Positions 7,446 through 15,942 of a stretch of 39,488 nt of DNA are shown piece by piece (the first letter of the stretch is position 1; every line of letters starts with the position of its first letter). The notes beneath the pieces are model-generated. The model saw only the letters and a list, made by a program, of their open reading frames with translations, made no database searches and had not been told where the DNA came from. Source of the DNA: Parachlamydiaceae bacterium (GTDB lineage Bacteria > Chlamydiota > Chlamydiia > Chlamydiales > Parachlamydiaceae); assembly GCA_013816265.1 (NCBI GenBank), contig JACDES010000014.1, positions 1 to 39,488 on the forward strand, read 5' to 3'. The translations under genes were made by a program, and so were the position numbers.

Positions 7446-8626
7446 GGTGCAGTCCCTTTGAAAGAGGGTTCAATAATTTGAGAGGAGATTTTATTGATAC
7501 TTTGAACAGCTTCGATAATTAACGGAATCGCGAGATCTATTTCATCTTCTGTAGTATAACGTGAAAGACTGAAAGAAATAGCGCTATGAGCCGCAATATC
7601 ATCCAAATTAATGGATGTTAACATTAAAGCAAGCTGTTGAAAATTTCCTCCTCCGATACTTGCGTAAATTCCTTTTTTATTTAAAAGAAAAAGGAGGTGT
7701 TCGTTGACAGTCCCAGGAAATAAAATTGTTGTGCAGTTGGGAAGTCTTTCCTGTTCTTTGAATAATGCGATTGCGTTTGGTAATTGTTTAATGATGCCAT
7801 CTTCGAGTTTATTTCTTAAGCGTGCTACTTCGGTTCCAACATAATCACGACTCTCCGTAGCTTCTTTTGCAGCAGCTGCAAGGGCAACAAGTCCAGGAAT
7901 ATTAAATGAACCCGCTCTCATTCCGCCTTGTTCTAAACCACCCACAATGAATGGAGAACATTTAATGCCTTGTTTTATATAAAGTCCGCCTGTTCCTTTA
8001 GGGGAATGGAGTTGATCGCCATTAAAACTTATGAAATCTGCTCCAATTTCATCTAAACTGAAATAAAGCTTTCCTAGAACATGTGTAGCGTCAATGTGGA
8101 GTAATACACCTCTTTGTTTGCAAATTTCGGCTATTTCGTTCAAAGGTTGTATCATACCTGTCATTCCATTTGACCACGGGATTGACACAAGTGCTGTTCT
8201 TGGCGATAAGGCGTTAGATAAAGTTTCAGCTGTTACGTTGCCGTAGGAGTCAACATCTATCATTTTGGCAACGCATCCTAAAGGTTCAAGACGTTCGATG
8301 GACATGATGGAAGGAGCTTCACCTAATGTGGAAGATAGAAATTGATTTTTTCCAGAAGGGATGGTGATATCGCGATAAACAGAAGTGACAACATGGTTAA
8401 CGGCCTCTGCCCCAGAAGAAGTAAATACAAAATGATCAAGTTCTTTTGCGCCAAGAAACGAGTAAAGAGTTTTATAACTGTCTGTCAAAGCAGGGAATAA
8501 TTCTTGACCTTTTTGATGGGGAGCGGAAGGTATTCCCCAGTTGTTAGTGAAAAAAGGCATCATACAACTTACAGCTTTATCTGAAGGACGAGCGGTAGTA
8601 CTATTATCTAAGTAAATAGTTGGCAT
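7442..8626 (-). CDS. nifS: NifS-like aminotransferase-fold protein, catalytic residues lost
   Basis: This 394-aa protein is collinear with IscS/NifS cysteine desulfurases over its whole length. It keeps the fold landmarks L-D-N-S-T-T, TSSGAEAVN, HIDATH and S-P-K-G-T-G-G-L-Y. The PLP Schiff-base lysine of the S-G-H-K motif is Gln205 (N-G-D-Q), confirmed at codon 8012-8014. The persulfide cysteine of the S-G-S-A-C loop is Asn328 (G-G-G-N), codon 7643-7645. The stacking histidine (His104 in IscS) aligns with Glu103. These changes should abolish classical desulfurase chemistry, although the frame is intact and the body well conserved. It lies 3 nt after gpmA and overlaps nifU by 4 nt, so the three form an operon. 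Confidence 0.88.
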   Translation of the reverse strand: MPTIYLDNSTTARPSDKAVSCMMPFFTNNWGIPSAPHQKGQELFPALTDSYKTLYSFLGAKELDHFVFTSSGAEAVNHVVTSVYRDITIPSGKNQFLSSTLGEAPSIMSIERLEPLGCVAKMIDVDSYGNVTAETLSNALSPRTALVSIPWSNGMTGMIQPLNEIAEICKQRGVLLHIDATHVLGKLYFSLDEIGADFISFNGDQLHSPKGTGGLYIKQGIKCSPFIVGGLEQGGMRAGSFNIPGLVALAAAAKEATESRDYVGTEVARLRNKLEDGIIKQLPNAIALFKEQERLPNCTTILFPGTVNEHLLFLLNKKGIYASIGGGNFQQLALMLTSINLDDIAAHSAISFSLSRYTTEDEIDLAIPLIIEAVQSINKISSQIIEPSFKGTAP

Positions 8627-8629
8627 AAA

Positions 8630-9307
8630 TTATGAACTCTTAGAGAATTTTCCGTTTGTGTAATCATATACCACTGGTTCTCCAGTGGCCATCTCAAGTT
8701 TTACAACTTCTTCTTCACTTAGATTATCTAGTTTCATGATAATAGAACGCAATGAATTACCATGAGCTGCGATAAAAACATTTTGTCCTTTCTGCAGATA
8801 AGGAACAATATTTTCTTCAAAATAAGGTATGGAACGTGCGGCAGTCATTTTCAAGCTTTCGCCATTAGGTGGGGGGACATCGTAGCTTCTACGCCATATC
8901 TGAACCTGTTCTTTACCATATTTTGCAGCAAGTTCCGTTTTATTTATTCCTTGTAGTTCTCCATACATGCGTTCATTAAGTTCCCATGCTCGGTATACAG
9001 GTATCATCTGGGATTCAGTTTCAAGACTATAAATTTTAGCCCAATCGGAAATATGGCCTTCATGTTCATGAATAATTACTGGAACTTTTCCGGAATGATG
9101 CATTGTCATTGCTAGCATAGCGGTCATTTGAGCCCGAATTAATGAAGATGTGAAGATGATATCAATAGGTAAATCTTTAATTTTTTTTCCACCATCAAGG
9201 GATTCTTGTATTCCTAAAGTAGAAAGAGGAATGTCTACCCAACCAGTAAAAAGGTTATAAAAATTCCATTGAGATTGCCCGTGGCGCATTAAGATAAGTT
9301 TTGTCAT
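8630..9307 (-). CDS. gpmA: 2,3-bisphosphoglycerate-dependent phosphoglycerate mutase
   Basis: This 225-aa protein is of usual dPGM length. It interconverts 3- and 2-phosphoglycerate in the cytosol through a phospho-histidine. The RHG motif is at residues 8-10 (His9), with S-S-L-I-R-A at 54-60, E-L-N-E-R-M-Y-G at 109-116 and A-A-H-G-N-S-L with His182. It is first in a tight minus-strand run with nifS and nifU, the order I recall for CT722-CT720. It is divergent from the pseudouridine synthase gene across a 93-bp AT-rich gap that should hold both promoters. Start is the ATG at 9307, directly before the conserved beta strand. Confidence 0.95.
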   Translation of the reverse strand: MTKLILMRHGQSQWNFYNLFTGWVDIPLSTLGIQESLDGGKKIKDLPIDIIFTSSLIRAQMTAMLAMTMHHSGKVPVIIHEHEGHISDWAKIYSLETESQMIPVYRAWELNERMYGELQGINKTELAAKYGKEQVQIWRRSYDVPPPNGESLKMTAARSIPYFEENIVPYLQKGQNVFIAAHGNSLRSIIMKLDNLSEEEVVKLEMATGEPVVYDYTNGKFSKSS

Positions 9308-9400
9308 AAAATATCCTTAATATTTTATACTCATTTTATTGAATTTTAATTCGTTATGTATTATATTATTAACAAATAATGAATTTTTAAATAGTATTTT

Positions 9401-10111
9401 TTGGATAATATCGTGGTAAAAAACAGATTAAGTAAAGTATTAGCCGCTGCTGGGGTTGCCTCGCGTCGAGCATCCGAAGATCTCATTACGCAAGGTCTTG
9501 TTACGGTCAATGATGAAATTGTCCGAATTCCCCAAACAATCGTTGATAGCGCATCCGATATTATTTCCGTGCGAGGAGTATCAATAAATATCGAAGAAAA
9601 AGTTTATTATATGTTGAATAAACCAGCAGGATATATCTGTTCGGCTAAAAAAAGTAGCAATACAAAATTGGTTATCGATCTTTTTGAAGAAGAAGGGCAT
9701 CGCGTATTTACAGTAGGTCGACTTGATAAAGATACAGAAGGATTGATTTTAGTCACGAATGATGGACATTTTGCAAATAGTGTGATCCATCCCTCAGCTA
9801 ATCTACAAAAAGAATATGTTGCAAAAACAGGTCAGGAAATAATGCCTGAGCACCTGATAGCTATTTCACAAGGAACTTTAGTTGAAGGTGTTTTTGTAAA
9901 ACCTGTGCGTGTGACTAAAGTGCGAAGAGGCACAGTTAAAGTTGTTATAATGGAAGGGAAGAAGCGAGAAGTTCGCCTTCTTTTGGAAGCTGCAGGACTT
10001 GAGATCAATTCACTGACTCGTACCCGTTTGGGAGGGTTGCAACTTGGTGATCTCCCTGTTGGACATTGGCGTTCCCTTTCAGAAAGAGAAAAGAGGCTAA
10101 TTTTAGAATAA
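9401..10111 (+). CDS. RsuA/RluB-family rRNA pseudouridine synthase
   Basis: This is a 236-aa protein with an N-terminal S4 RNA-binding domain (R-L-S-K-V-L-A-A-A-G-V-A-S-R-R, residues 9-23). A TruA/RsuA-type catalytic domain follows, with the V-G-R-L-D-K-D-T-E-G-L motif and catalytic Asp109. It isomerises a uridine in ribosomal RNA; which one (RsuA, RluB, RluE or RluF type) cannot be told from the motif. The frame opens with TTG at 9401; a GTG at 9413 has GGA about 7 nt upstream and is an equally good start. It is the equivalent of chlamydial yjbC (CT723). The next gene starts 2 nt after its stop. Confidence 0.9.
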   Translation: MDNIVVKNRLSKVLAAAGVASRRASEDLITQGLVTVNDEIVRIPQTIVDSASDIISVRGVSINIEEKVYYMLNKPAGYICSAKKSSNTKLVIDLFEEEGHRVFTVGRLDKDTEGLILVTNDGHFANSVIHPSANLQKEYVAKTGQEIMPEHLIAISQGTLVEGVFVKPVRVTKVRRGTVKVVIMEGKKREVRLLLEAAGLEINSLTRTRLGGLQLGDLPVGHWRSLSEREKRLILE

Positions 10112-10113
10112 TT

Positions 10114-11295
10114 ATGAAATCAAAACGATCACCAAAACTAGATCTAGAAACAATCATGCCGCTCTTGATAGGGGTTTGGCGTCGCTATACTAAATTATCG
10201 GGACCACCGGACGTACTACAAACCCGAGAATTTCGTGGCGTTGTTGCTGCTGTCGAAGAAATGCAAAAAGGACTTGAAAGCGGCGATCAACTGATTGGAC
10301 AAGATTATTTTTCTGTTCCAGAGCTTCTCGGAGCCTATATTTTATATCAATGGGTCATACACTATCAAGAGGCGATGTCTTTAATTGGTGAACTTCCAAG
10401 TGCACCGAGACGTGTTCTTGATATATGCAGTGGACCGGCGCCCTATTCTTTTGCAGCACTACATCATGGAGCCCAAGAAGTTATTGCGTTGGATCAAAAT
10501 TTAAAAGCGATGACTCTAGGTTCTGAAATTTGTGGACGTTATGGTTTTCCGCTAAGTATTCGTACTCATAATTGTCGAAATGCAAGATTGCCGGTTGAAG
10601 GTAAATTTGATCTTATCGTTGTTGCACACGCTCTTGAAGAACTTTTTCCTGAGACACAAAAAAATTGGCAGCTGACCCAAAAAGCATGGATTGATCAGAT
10701 TTTAACGTATTTGAATCCTGAAGGCCAATTATTGCTTGTTGGAAGCTCTCAGACTCTTGCGAACAAAAGATATTTAATATTGCGTGATACATTGGTGAAG
10801 CAGGGTATCGCAGTTCAAGCACCATGCGTTTGGAAAGGTGAATGCCCTGCATTACAAACGAAGAATAGTCCTTGTTATGCTCAAAGACCTTTTGAAAAGC
10901 CTTATTTAATTAAGCAAATTCAAAGAGGCGCACAAATTAATTTAAGTTCGTTAAAAATGTCATATTTACTAATGCGCAGTCCGGGTGCTGAATGGCCTGT
11001 TCTTCCACCAAGACCCTTATATCGCGTGATAAGCCCGCCGGTTGAATCGAATCTTGGTAAAAGCTTTTATCTTTGTGGAACAGATGGGAAAAAAAGCATT
11101 AGTTCTAACTTGAAAGAACATCCTATTGAATCTAGAGCTTTTGAATATTTGAAACGGGGCGAACTTATTTCTGTTGAAGATTTTATTGACAGGCAGAGTC
11201 GTTTTGAGATAACGACTGGGACTCGTATTCGTGTAGAAGCAGCTTTAGGTAAACCCCTTCCACATCCAGCCGGAGTTATTGAAGAAGAATTTTGA
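10114..11295 (+). CDS. Rsm22/METTL17-like methyltransferase-fold ribosome protein
   Basis: This is a 393-aa protein from the ATG at 10114, 2 nt after the preceding stop; a frame-opening TTG at 10066 would overlap that gene. A SAM-dependent methyltransferase fold is shown by V-L-D-I-C-S-G-P-A-P-Y-S-F and an acidic A-L-D-Q-N strand end. After it comes C-x5-C-x9-C (Cys238, Cys244, Cys254), where Rsm22 proteins have a similar cysteine cluster, and Cys321 is a possible fourth ligand. In mitochondrial members such cysteines bind an Fe-S cluster and the protein helps assemble the small ribosomal subunit. Coupling to an rRNA modification gene supports a ribosome role. It occupies the CT724 position between yjbC and birA in my memory of Chlamydia. 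Confidence 0.82.
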   Translation: MKSKRSPKLDLETIMPLLIGVWRRYTKLSGPPDVLQTREFRGVVAAVEEMQKGLESGDQLIGQDYFSVPELLGAYILYQWVIHYQEAMSLIGELPSAPRRVLDICSGPAPYSFAALHHGAQEVIALDQNLKAMTLGSEICGRYGFPLSIRTHNCRNARLPVEGKFDLIVVAHALEELFPETQKNWQLTQKAWIDQILTYLNPEGQLLLVGSSQTLANKRYLILRDTLVKQGIAVQAPCVWKGECPALQTKNSPCYAQRPFEKPYLIKQIQRGAQINLSSLKMSYLLMRSPGAEWPVLPPRPLYRVISPPVESNLGKSFYLCGTDGKKSISSNLKEHPIESRAFEYLKRGELISVEDFIDRQSRFEITTGTRIRVEAALGKPLPHPAGVIEEEF

Positions 11296-11373
11296 AATAA
11301 GCTCTTAGAATGCAAATTTATAAGAGCCTATTTCAGATTAACAATTTTGTGATAATATCTGCTTTTTCTTTGA

Positions 11374-11454
11374 TTATATAATCCCAAAGATTTTTAGCAG
11401 GATAAGCACAAAGATTGGAACGCCTAATAGCCATAGTAATACCATTTTATACAT
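11374..11454 (-). CDS. 26-aa hydrophobic membrane peptide
   Basis: A short frame, M-Y-K-M-V-L-L-W-L-L-G-V-P then an I/L/F-rich tail, starts at 11454. It has a perfect AGGAGG at 5 nt spacing (ATTT follows the site, then ATG). The peptide is a single membrane helix with one Lys near each end. A W-L-L-G-V-P turn followed by a hydrophobic stretch resembles short stress-related membrane peptides seen in other bacteria, but I cannot name a family. It sits alone in a ~490-bp gap between the Rsm22-like gene and the zinc-ribbon gene. The ribosome site is the best evidence; a short AT-rich upstream region could hold its promoter. Confidence 0.6.
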   Translation of the reverse strand: MYKMVLLWLLGVPIFVLILLKIFGII

Positions 11455-11664
11455 AAATACCTCCTGTAAAACAATTATATTTAATAGCCTTAGTAGCTAT
11501 TAATTACCCATCCCATAGTTTTATTTTACTACAAAGCAGAATTATTAATACTAGTATTATTAATTATATTTTTAAAATAAATATCACATTTTATCTAACT
11601 AATTGATTGTTAATAATTTGGAATAATTTTGTCGTGAAAATTAAAAAAAGGTTAAGTTAATGAG

Positions 11665-11745
11665 TTTAGAAAAATTAAACACAAAGACACAAAGAAAGGC
11701 GTGCGGTATAAATGCCCCCTCTTTGTGTCTTCGTGTTTAAACTGT
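11665..11745. repeat. Dispersed hairpin repeat, family C
   Basis: TTAAACACAAAGACACAAAG at 11675-11694 pairs with 11721-11740 with one mismatch around a 26-nt loop. The same ACACAAAGACACAAAG / CTTTGTGTCTTCGTGT pair recurs near 15744-15838, 23107-23196, 36141-36210 and 36294-36355, usually next to GAGTTTAGAAAAATT. No coding sequence is associated with it. Confidence 0.8.
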
Positions 11746-11788
11746 TTGAAGTTTAGAAAGAAGTCGCGCGTATGCACTTATTGAGAAA

Positions 11789-12046
11789 TTATGGATTTTT
11801 TCCGCATGAACAATCGGAACAACCTTTACTAGGTGGTTCCTTATTTTCATTGGATTTCGGTTCGGTATTATAATCTGTAATATAGAAACCAGATCCTTTG
11901 AAGGCTAAGCCGATTCCACCACCAGGACCTCTTTTTAGAGTCGATTTTTTACATGATGGGCAAATTGCGATAGGCTGATCTGTAATCTTTTGAAAGATCT
12001 CTGACTTGTGACCACATTCAGAGCAATGATAATCGTAGTTAGGCAT
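11789..12046 (-). CDS. FmdB-family zinc-ribbon protein
   Basis: This is an 85-aa protein from the ATG at 12046 (M-P-N-Y-D-Y-H-C-S-E-C-G), the family's standard start; an upstream TTG would add three residues. Cys8 and Cys11 pair with Cys29 and Cys32 (C-P-S-C) to bind one zinc. The Gly-rich K-R-G-P-G-G-G-I and F-K-G-S-G-F-Y-I-T-D-Y blocks are typical of the FmdB/CxxC_CXXC_SSSS family. A Cys-rich tail (C-S-D-C-S-C-G) is an extra. The family is widespread, small and of uncertain, probably regulatory, function. It lies downstream of groEL in the same direction, separated by a family B palindrome. Confidence 0.88.
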   Translation of the reverse strand: MPNYDYHCSECGHKSEIFQKITDQPIAICPSCKKSTLKRGPGGGIGLAFKGSGFYITDYNTEPKSNENKEPPSKGCSDCSCGKNP

Positions 12047-12098
12047 AATAAACAAAAATTCAGGTTAAGAAAAAGATTTAATTAATGAAGGCGAACTT

Positions 12099-12136
12099 CT
12101 TTGGAGTGCGTGTCGCAAGCGACACGTACTCCAAAG
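12099..12136. repeat. Palindrome, family B (short form)
   Basis: Arms 12099-12116 (CTTTGGAGTGCGTGTCGC) and 12119-12136 pair with one mismatch around a 2-nt loop. The sequence is related to the GAGTGCGAAAG palindromes at 25650 and 30471 and to the half copy at 21780. It follows groEL, but there is no T-run on either side, so terminator activity is uncertain. Confidence 0.75.
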
Positions 12137-12173
12137 AGGTTGTACCAATAGACAGTATGTATGAAAGGGGTGA

Positions 12174-13856
<1,683 letters not shown>

Positions 13857-13875
13857 TCAATCCTTTTCTAGAGAG

Positions 13876-14169
13876 TTAAGACAAAATGCCAAGAATATCA
13901 TCTTCTGCTAATATGAGATATTCGTCTTCGCTGTCATTATTTTTTATTTCTGTTCCTGAGTAAAGACCAAAAAGGATCTTTTGGCCTGGCTTTACGTTGA
14001 GCGGTTCAACTTGTCCATTGTCGTTTGTTTTACCTGGACCTACTGCAACGACAATTCCTTCTTTTGGTTTTTCTTGAGCTGAATCAGGTAGAAGGATACC
14101 ACCTTTAGATGTTTGGGCTTTTACGCGTTGTACCAAAACTCGATTACCAAGAGGTTTAATGTTAGCCAT
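13876..14169 (-). CDS. groES: Co-chaperonin GroES
   Basis: This is a 97-aa protein of normal length that caps the GroEL ring as a heptamer. The N-terminal P-L-G-N-R-V-L-V strand, the mobile loop with G-G-I-L-L-P (residues about 23-28) and the A-V-G-P-G block are intact. It is first in the groES-groEL operon. A clear promoter and a degenerate CIRCE lie upstream (14218-14291). Start is the ATG at 14169 with AGGAG about 7 nt upstream. Confidence 0.97.
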   Translation of the reverse strand: MANIKPLGNRVLVQRVKAQTSKGGILLPDSAQEKPKEGIVVAVGPGKTNDNGQVEPLNVKPGQKILFGLYSGTEIKNNDSEDEYLILAEDDILGILS

Positions 14170-14217
14170 GTCAGTACTCCTATTTTTTTAATTGAAAACT
14201 TGTGTGAATTAAGAGAC

Positions 14218-14246
14218 ATTTTAGAAGGCGTCATCATTTATGTCAA
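14218..14246 (-). promoter_or_regulatory. Promoter of groES-groEL (sigma-70/66 type)
   Basis: On the minus strand, TTGACA (14246-14241) and TAAAAT (14223-14218) are separated by exactly 17 nt. The -35 box matches the consensus fully and the -10 box in five of six positions. The leader to the groES ATG is about 40 nt. This is the strongest promoter-like sequence seen in the window. Confidence 0.85.
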
Positions 14247-14264
14247 TACGGAGAAGTGTAGTTT

Positions 14265-14291
14265 TTAGCAAATAAACACTTTGAGTGCCAA
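14265..14291. promoter_or_regulatory. Degenerate CIRCE operator for HrcA
   Basis: Read on the minus strand the site is TTGGCACTC-N9-ATTTGCTAA, against the CIRCE consensus TTAGCACTC-N9-GAGTGCTAA. The first half matches 8/9, the second half 6/9, and the 9-nt spacer is exact. It lies 18 nt upstream of the groES -35 box, directly after the stop of the upstream gene. HrcA/CIRCE control of groE is known in chlamydiae. The position upstream of the promoter and the weak second half leave some doubt. Confidence 0.65.
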
Positions 14292-14292
14292 T

Positions 14293-15561
14293 TTATTCTT
14301 GTATTAATTCATATTCAGGTAATAAATATTTTTTTCTTTTTTCAATAAAAGCTGCCCGCTCTTTTTGATCCAATGCTTTTAATGTCCAAGTAATAAATTT
14401 TTCATCTTTTATCACTCTATATACTTCAGTCGTTCCTGAAAGCTTATTAAACATCTCAATTTTATCCTTATCCAATTGAAATGCCTTTTGAAAGGCTTTT
14501 GGATAAAGATTTTTTAATGTTCCAATCATGAGAAACTGTGTCGATACTGGTTGATAAATCAATGGGTTTGTAATTGAAATAAGTACCCCCTCACAATTTT
14601 CATGAGCATACCGTCCAAAAAATGGACGGAAGTAAAAAGGATGAAAATGAACTCCAGGAGATTTTTGATTGTTGAGGTTTTGGGCTAATTCTGTAGCTTT
14701 GATCCAAGGGGCTCCGACAACTTTAAATGGAAGAGTGTAGCCTACACCAATATTGACTAATTGAAGTTCACCTAATAAACCAGTCATAGGATAATAAAAG
14801 GATGTGTTCGATTCAGGAATTTGCGGACTTGTTGGAATCCATCTCAATTGAGTATCTTGAAATGTCATATTCCTTTTCCATCCGTTCATTGGAACAACCG
14901 TCAAACTGCATCCAATACGATATTCACTATTAAAGTAACGCGCAAGTTCGCCAATTGTCATTCCATGGCAATAAGGGATATTGATGTAGCCTACCATTGA
15001 GCGTAATTTTTCATTAAGCATGGGACCATCGACGACTAAACCATTAATCGGATTGGGGCGATCTAAAACAATAACAGGAATTTTTAATTTAGCGGCCTCT
15101 TCCATTACATAAAAAAGAGTCGTTATATAGGTGTATGAGCGTGATCCAATATCTTGAATGTCATAAATAAGTAGGGTGATATTTTTTAACATGGTAGCTG
15201 TTGGGCGGCGTGTTACCCCATGCAGGCTATAAATAGGAATACCGTCGATATCTTTGCTATTCTGTACATCTTCAGAGGCATATTGATTACCCGTCAATCC
15301 GTGCTCTGGTGCAAATAGGGCCTTTAATTTATATCCACCATTAGCAGCATTTTTTTTAATAAGATTGATTGTAGATTGATTTTGAATATTAACGGCGGTA
15401 TGATTTGTGATTAATCCAATCTGTTTTCCACGTAGAACTTTTTCATATTGGGGTGTAAAAAGTCGATCTACACCTAATTGTACAGGGGCAGCATCAACTG
15501 AAAAAGAACTCACCAATGCAAGAAATAAGAAGTAACACAACCTTAATTTTGATATAGACAT
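14293..15561 (-). CDS. NamZ-like exo-N-acetylmuramidase (DUF1343/YbbC), exported
   Basis: This is a 422-aa protein with a signal peptide (residues 1-24, cleavage likely after S-V-D-A). The DUF1343 layout is clear: L-G-V-D-R-L at the mature start, G-K-Q-I-G-L-I-T-N-H-T, the conserved F-A-P-E-H-G-L-T-G, D-I-Q-D-I-G-S-R-S-Y-T-Y-I, and V-L-D-R-P-N-P-I-N-G. Characterised members (NamZ) remove terminal MurNAc from peptidoglycan fragments outside the membrane. The length is normal and nothing key is missing. It lies upstream of groES in the same direction, but the groE promoter sits after its stop, so it is probably a separate unit. In a chlamydia it would fit turnover of the thin peptidoglycan; recycling versus remodelling cannot be told. 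Confidence 0.85.
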   Translation of the reverse strand: MSISKLRLCYFLFLALVSSFSVDAAPVQLGVDRLFTPQYEKVLRGKQIGLITNHTAVNIQNQSTINLIKKNAANGGYKLKALFAPEHGLTGNQYASEDVQNSKDIDGIPIYSLHGVTRRPTATMLKNITLLIYDIQDIGSRSYTYITTLFYVMEEAAKLKIPVIVLDRPNPINGLVVDGPMLNEKLRSMVGYINIPYCHGMTIGELARYFNSEYRIGCSLTVVPMNGWKRNMTFQDTQLRWIPTSPQIPESNTSFYYPMTGLLGELQLVNIGVGYTLPFKVVGAPWIKATELAQNLNNQKSPGVHFHPFYFRPFFGRYAHENCEGVLISITNPLIYQPVSTQFLMIGTLKNLYPKAFQKAFQLDKDKIEMFNKLSGTTEVYRVIKDEKFITWTLKALDQKERAAFIEKRKKYLLPEYELIQE

Positions 15562-15743
15562 ATAGATGAAATGACTCGGAAAATTCTATTTAAAAGACCC
15601 ATTTAGGTTATAAGAATAAATCATTTAATAGTATTAGAATCAATCTAAACCCTTTGTTTTTTGCAAAAGATATGTTACCGTACCAGAGCGTGATATATTT
15701 GTTATCTATTAATGAAATTTAGAAGAATATTAGGATTGCGTCA

Positions 15744-15880
15744 CTCTTTGTGTCTTTGTGTTTAATTATTATAGACATTCTTAATGTAAGAAATGAGTTT
15801 AGAAAAATTCAACACAAAGTCACAAAGGCACGAAGAGAGGCGCTCCAAAAGTTCTTTTCGCTTTGTTATAAAGCGCCAAA
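15744..15880. repeat. Dispersed repeats, family C followed by a family B fragment
   Basis: The family C hairpin arms are CTCTTTGTGTCTTTGTGTTT (about 15744-15763) and AACACAAAGTCACAAAGGCA with its extension (about 15810-15838), with GAGTTTAGAAAAATTC between them. Directly after come TTTTCGCTTTGTTATAAAGC and a tail ending ATGTCTAGAATTGATGCTTAC (to about 15920). The same tail follows the family B palindrome near 25760-25806. The rest of the gap 15562-15942 is AT-rich and should hold promoters for putA and the NamZ-like gene; I cannot fix them. Confidence 0.75.
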
Positions 15881-15942
15881 TTTGTAAACATGTCTAGAAT
15901 TGATGCTTACCTCCAAATTTTGACGTCATCCCTTTAAAATAA

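Noticed and set aside
14265-14291. Sigma-54 type promoter reading of TTGGCAC...TTTGC
   Set aside because: The GG to GC distance is wrong for a -24/-12 promoter; the 9-nt spaced CIRCE reading fits better.
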